Assembly (NCBI GenBank): GCA_964431385.1
Contig: CAYSJM010000116.1
Span: 1 to 6,566, forward strand
Origin: UTCHB3 sp964431385
Lineage (GTDB): Bacteria; Bacteroidota; Ignavibacteria; Ignavibacteriales; Ignavibacteriaceae
DNA length: 6,566 nt
Direction: 5' to 3'
Part shown: positions 6,285 to 6,566 of the stretch, in pieces
Layout of the letters: each line of letters begins with the position of its first letter
Position numbering within the stretch: position 1 is the stretch's first letter
Made by a program: the position numbers and the translations under genes
Notes under the pieces: model-generated
Seen by the model: only the letters and a program-made list of their open reading frames with translations
What the model was told of the DNA's origin: nothing
Databases searched by the model: none

Positions 6285-6303
6285 CCAAATCAATTCGATT
6301 TGG
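6285..6303. repeat. Small perfect hairpin upstream of the last gene
   Basis: CCAAATC (6285-6291) pairs with GATTTGG (6297-6303) around the loop AATTC. It lies about 90 bases before the ATG at 6395. No T-run follows, so it is not a terminator; it may be an operator-like site or a leader structure. Confidence 0.35.
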
Positions 6304-6394
6304 GTTTGCCAATCTTTCTGTGCCTTCCGGAAACATTTCTAAAAAATATTTATTTCTTAATCCATCAACACAAAACCTTGTGTGAGGAAATTAT

Positions 6395-6566
6395 ATGTTT
6401 AAACTAACACACAACCCCTTTCGATCTGTCCCGTTTTTGGGATTGCTGCTTCTTTTAGTTGTTTGCACAACAGAGGTTAGTGCCCAGTTCGATTCTGTTG
6501 TGCTTGTCCGCCGGGCATGGCACTGGGATCAATCTGTAATCTATATGGGAGATCAGAACAACGATG
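6395..6566 (+). CDS. N-terminus of a secreted protein, possibly with FG-GAP repeats (partial)
   Basis: The frame opens at ATG 6395 with GAGGA (6384-6388) 6 bases upstream, and runs off the right edge after 57 codons. Residues 1-30 form a signal peptide: MFKLTHNPFR, then a hydrophobic core LGLLLLLVV, then cleavage after VSA with Gln31 next. The mature start FDSVVLVRRAWHWDQSV leads to YMGDQNND (50-57), which looks like the opening of an FG-GAP/VCBS calcium-binding turn (GDxNxDG). Only the first half of the turn is visible, so the repeat assignment is tentative. By analogy with its neighbour it may also end in a T9SS sorting domain, but that lies outside the window. Confidence 0.8.
   Translation, partial: MFKLTHNPFRSVPFLGLLLLLVVCTTEVSAQFDSVVLVRRAWHWDQSVIYMGDQNND

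Larger units (their letters stand above)
5825..6394. other. Long AT-rich spacer with no convincing gene
   Basis: These 570 bases separate two + strand genes for secreted proteins. Open frames in it (for example 6093-6407 from a TTG) lack ribosome sites and recognisable protein character. I find no strong GC-rich terminator after the stop at 5824. The stretch holds several AT-rich inverted repeats, a TATTTTTG motif (6030-6037), an 8-base direct repeat TGTTATTC (6260-6267 and 6278-6285), and CCGGG-containing repeats between 6185 and 6233. Its length suggests a regulatory leader, a small RNA or decayed sequence, none of which can be decided by eye. Confidence 0.6.

Noticed and set aside
6093..6407. 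104-codon + strand open frame starting with TTG
   Set aside because: It has a TTG start, no ribosome site, a composition of Phe/Ile/Leu expected from translated AT-rich DNA, and it overlaps the well-supported start at 6395.
6395..6566. Last protein read as a lipoprotein because of Cys24 in its signal peptide
   Set aside because: The residues before the Cys (LLVV) do not form a lipobox, and a good signal-peptidase-I site (VSA|Q) follows.

Overview
The window most likely comes from the Bacteroidota/Chlorobiota/Ignavibacteriota group, and Ignavibacteria fits best. The main evidence is the protein at 4277-5824, which ends in a type IX secretion (T9SS) type A sorting domain with the motif NHPNPFNPETVIRFSLP. 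Also, all three predicted signal-peptidase-I substrates have glutamine right after the predicted cleavage site, matching the 'Q-rule' described for Bacteroidetes. Base composition is moderate, with AT-rich spacers. No RNA gene, mobile element, CRISPR array or phage gene was found.

Layout. (1) 1-78 is the last 25 codons of an unidentified + strand gene, closed by a strong terminator. (2) 119-296 is a leader with a plausible sigma-70-type promoter and two competing hairpins. (3) 297-2105 encodes a secreted M48 zinc metalloprotease with TPR repeats (BepA/YfgC-like layout) and a C-terminal region that looks like two BamE/SmpA-like units. A terminator usable from both sides separates it from the converging operon. 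(4) A two-gene - strand operon runs from 4058 to 2173. It encodes a cytosolic ATP-grasp enzyme, then, 2 nt after its stop codon, a lipoprotein with an additional C-terminal membrane helix. (5) 4059-4276 is a divergent promoter region. (6) 4277-5824 encodes a secreted protein with an Asp-box beta-propeller, a fibronectin-III-like domain and a T9SS sorting domain. (7) 5825-6394 is a 570-base AT-rich spacer with small inverted repeats and no convincing gene. (8) 6395 to the window end is the start of another secreted protein, possibly with FG-GAP repeats.

The common theme is the cell envelope. The M48 protein probably does quality control or assembly in the periplasm or at the outer membrane, the lipoprotein sits in a membrane, and the last two proteins are exported. 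The ATP-grasp enzyme is the one cytosolic protein, and its substrate cannot be read from the sequence. I see no clear undescribed defence or mobile system. The most distinctive items are the M48-TPR-(BamE-like)x2 architecture and the coupled ATP-grasp/doubly anchored lipoprotein pair.
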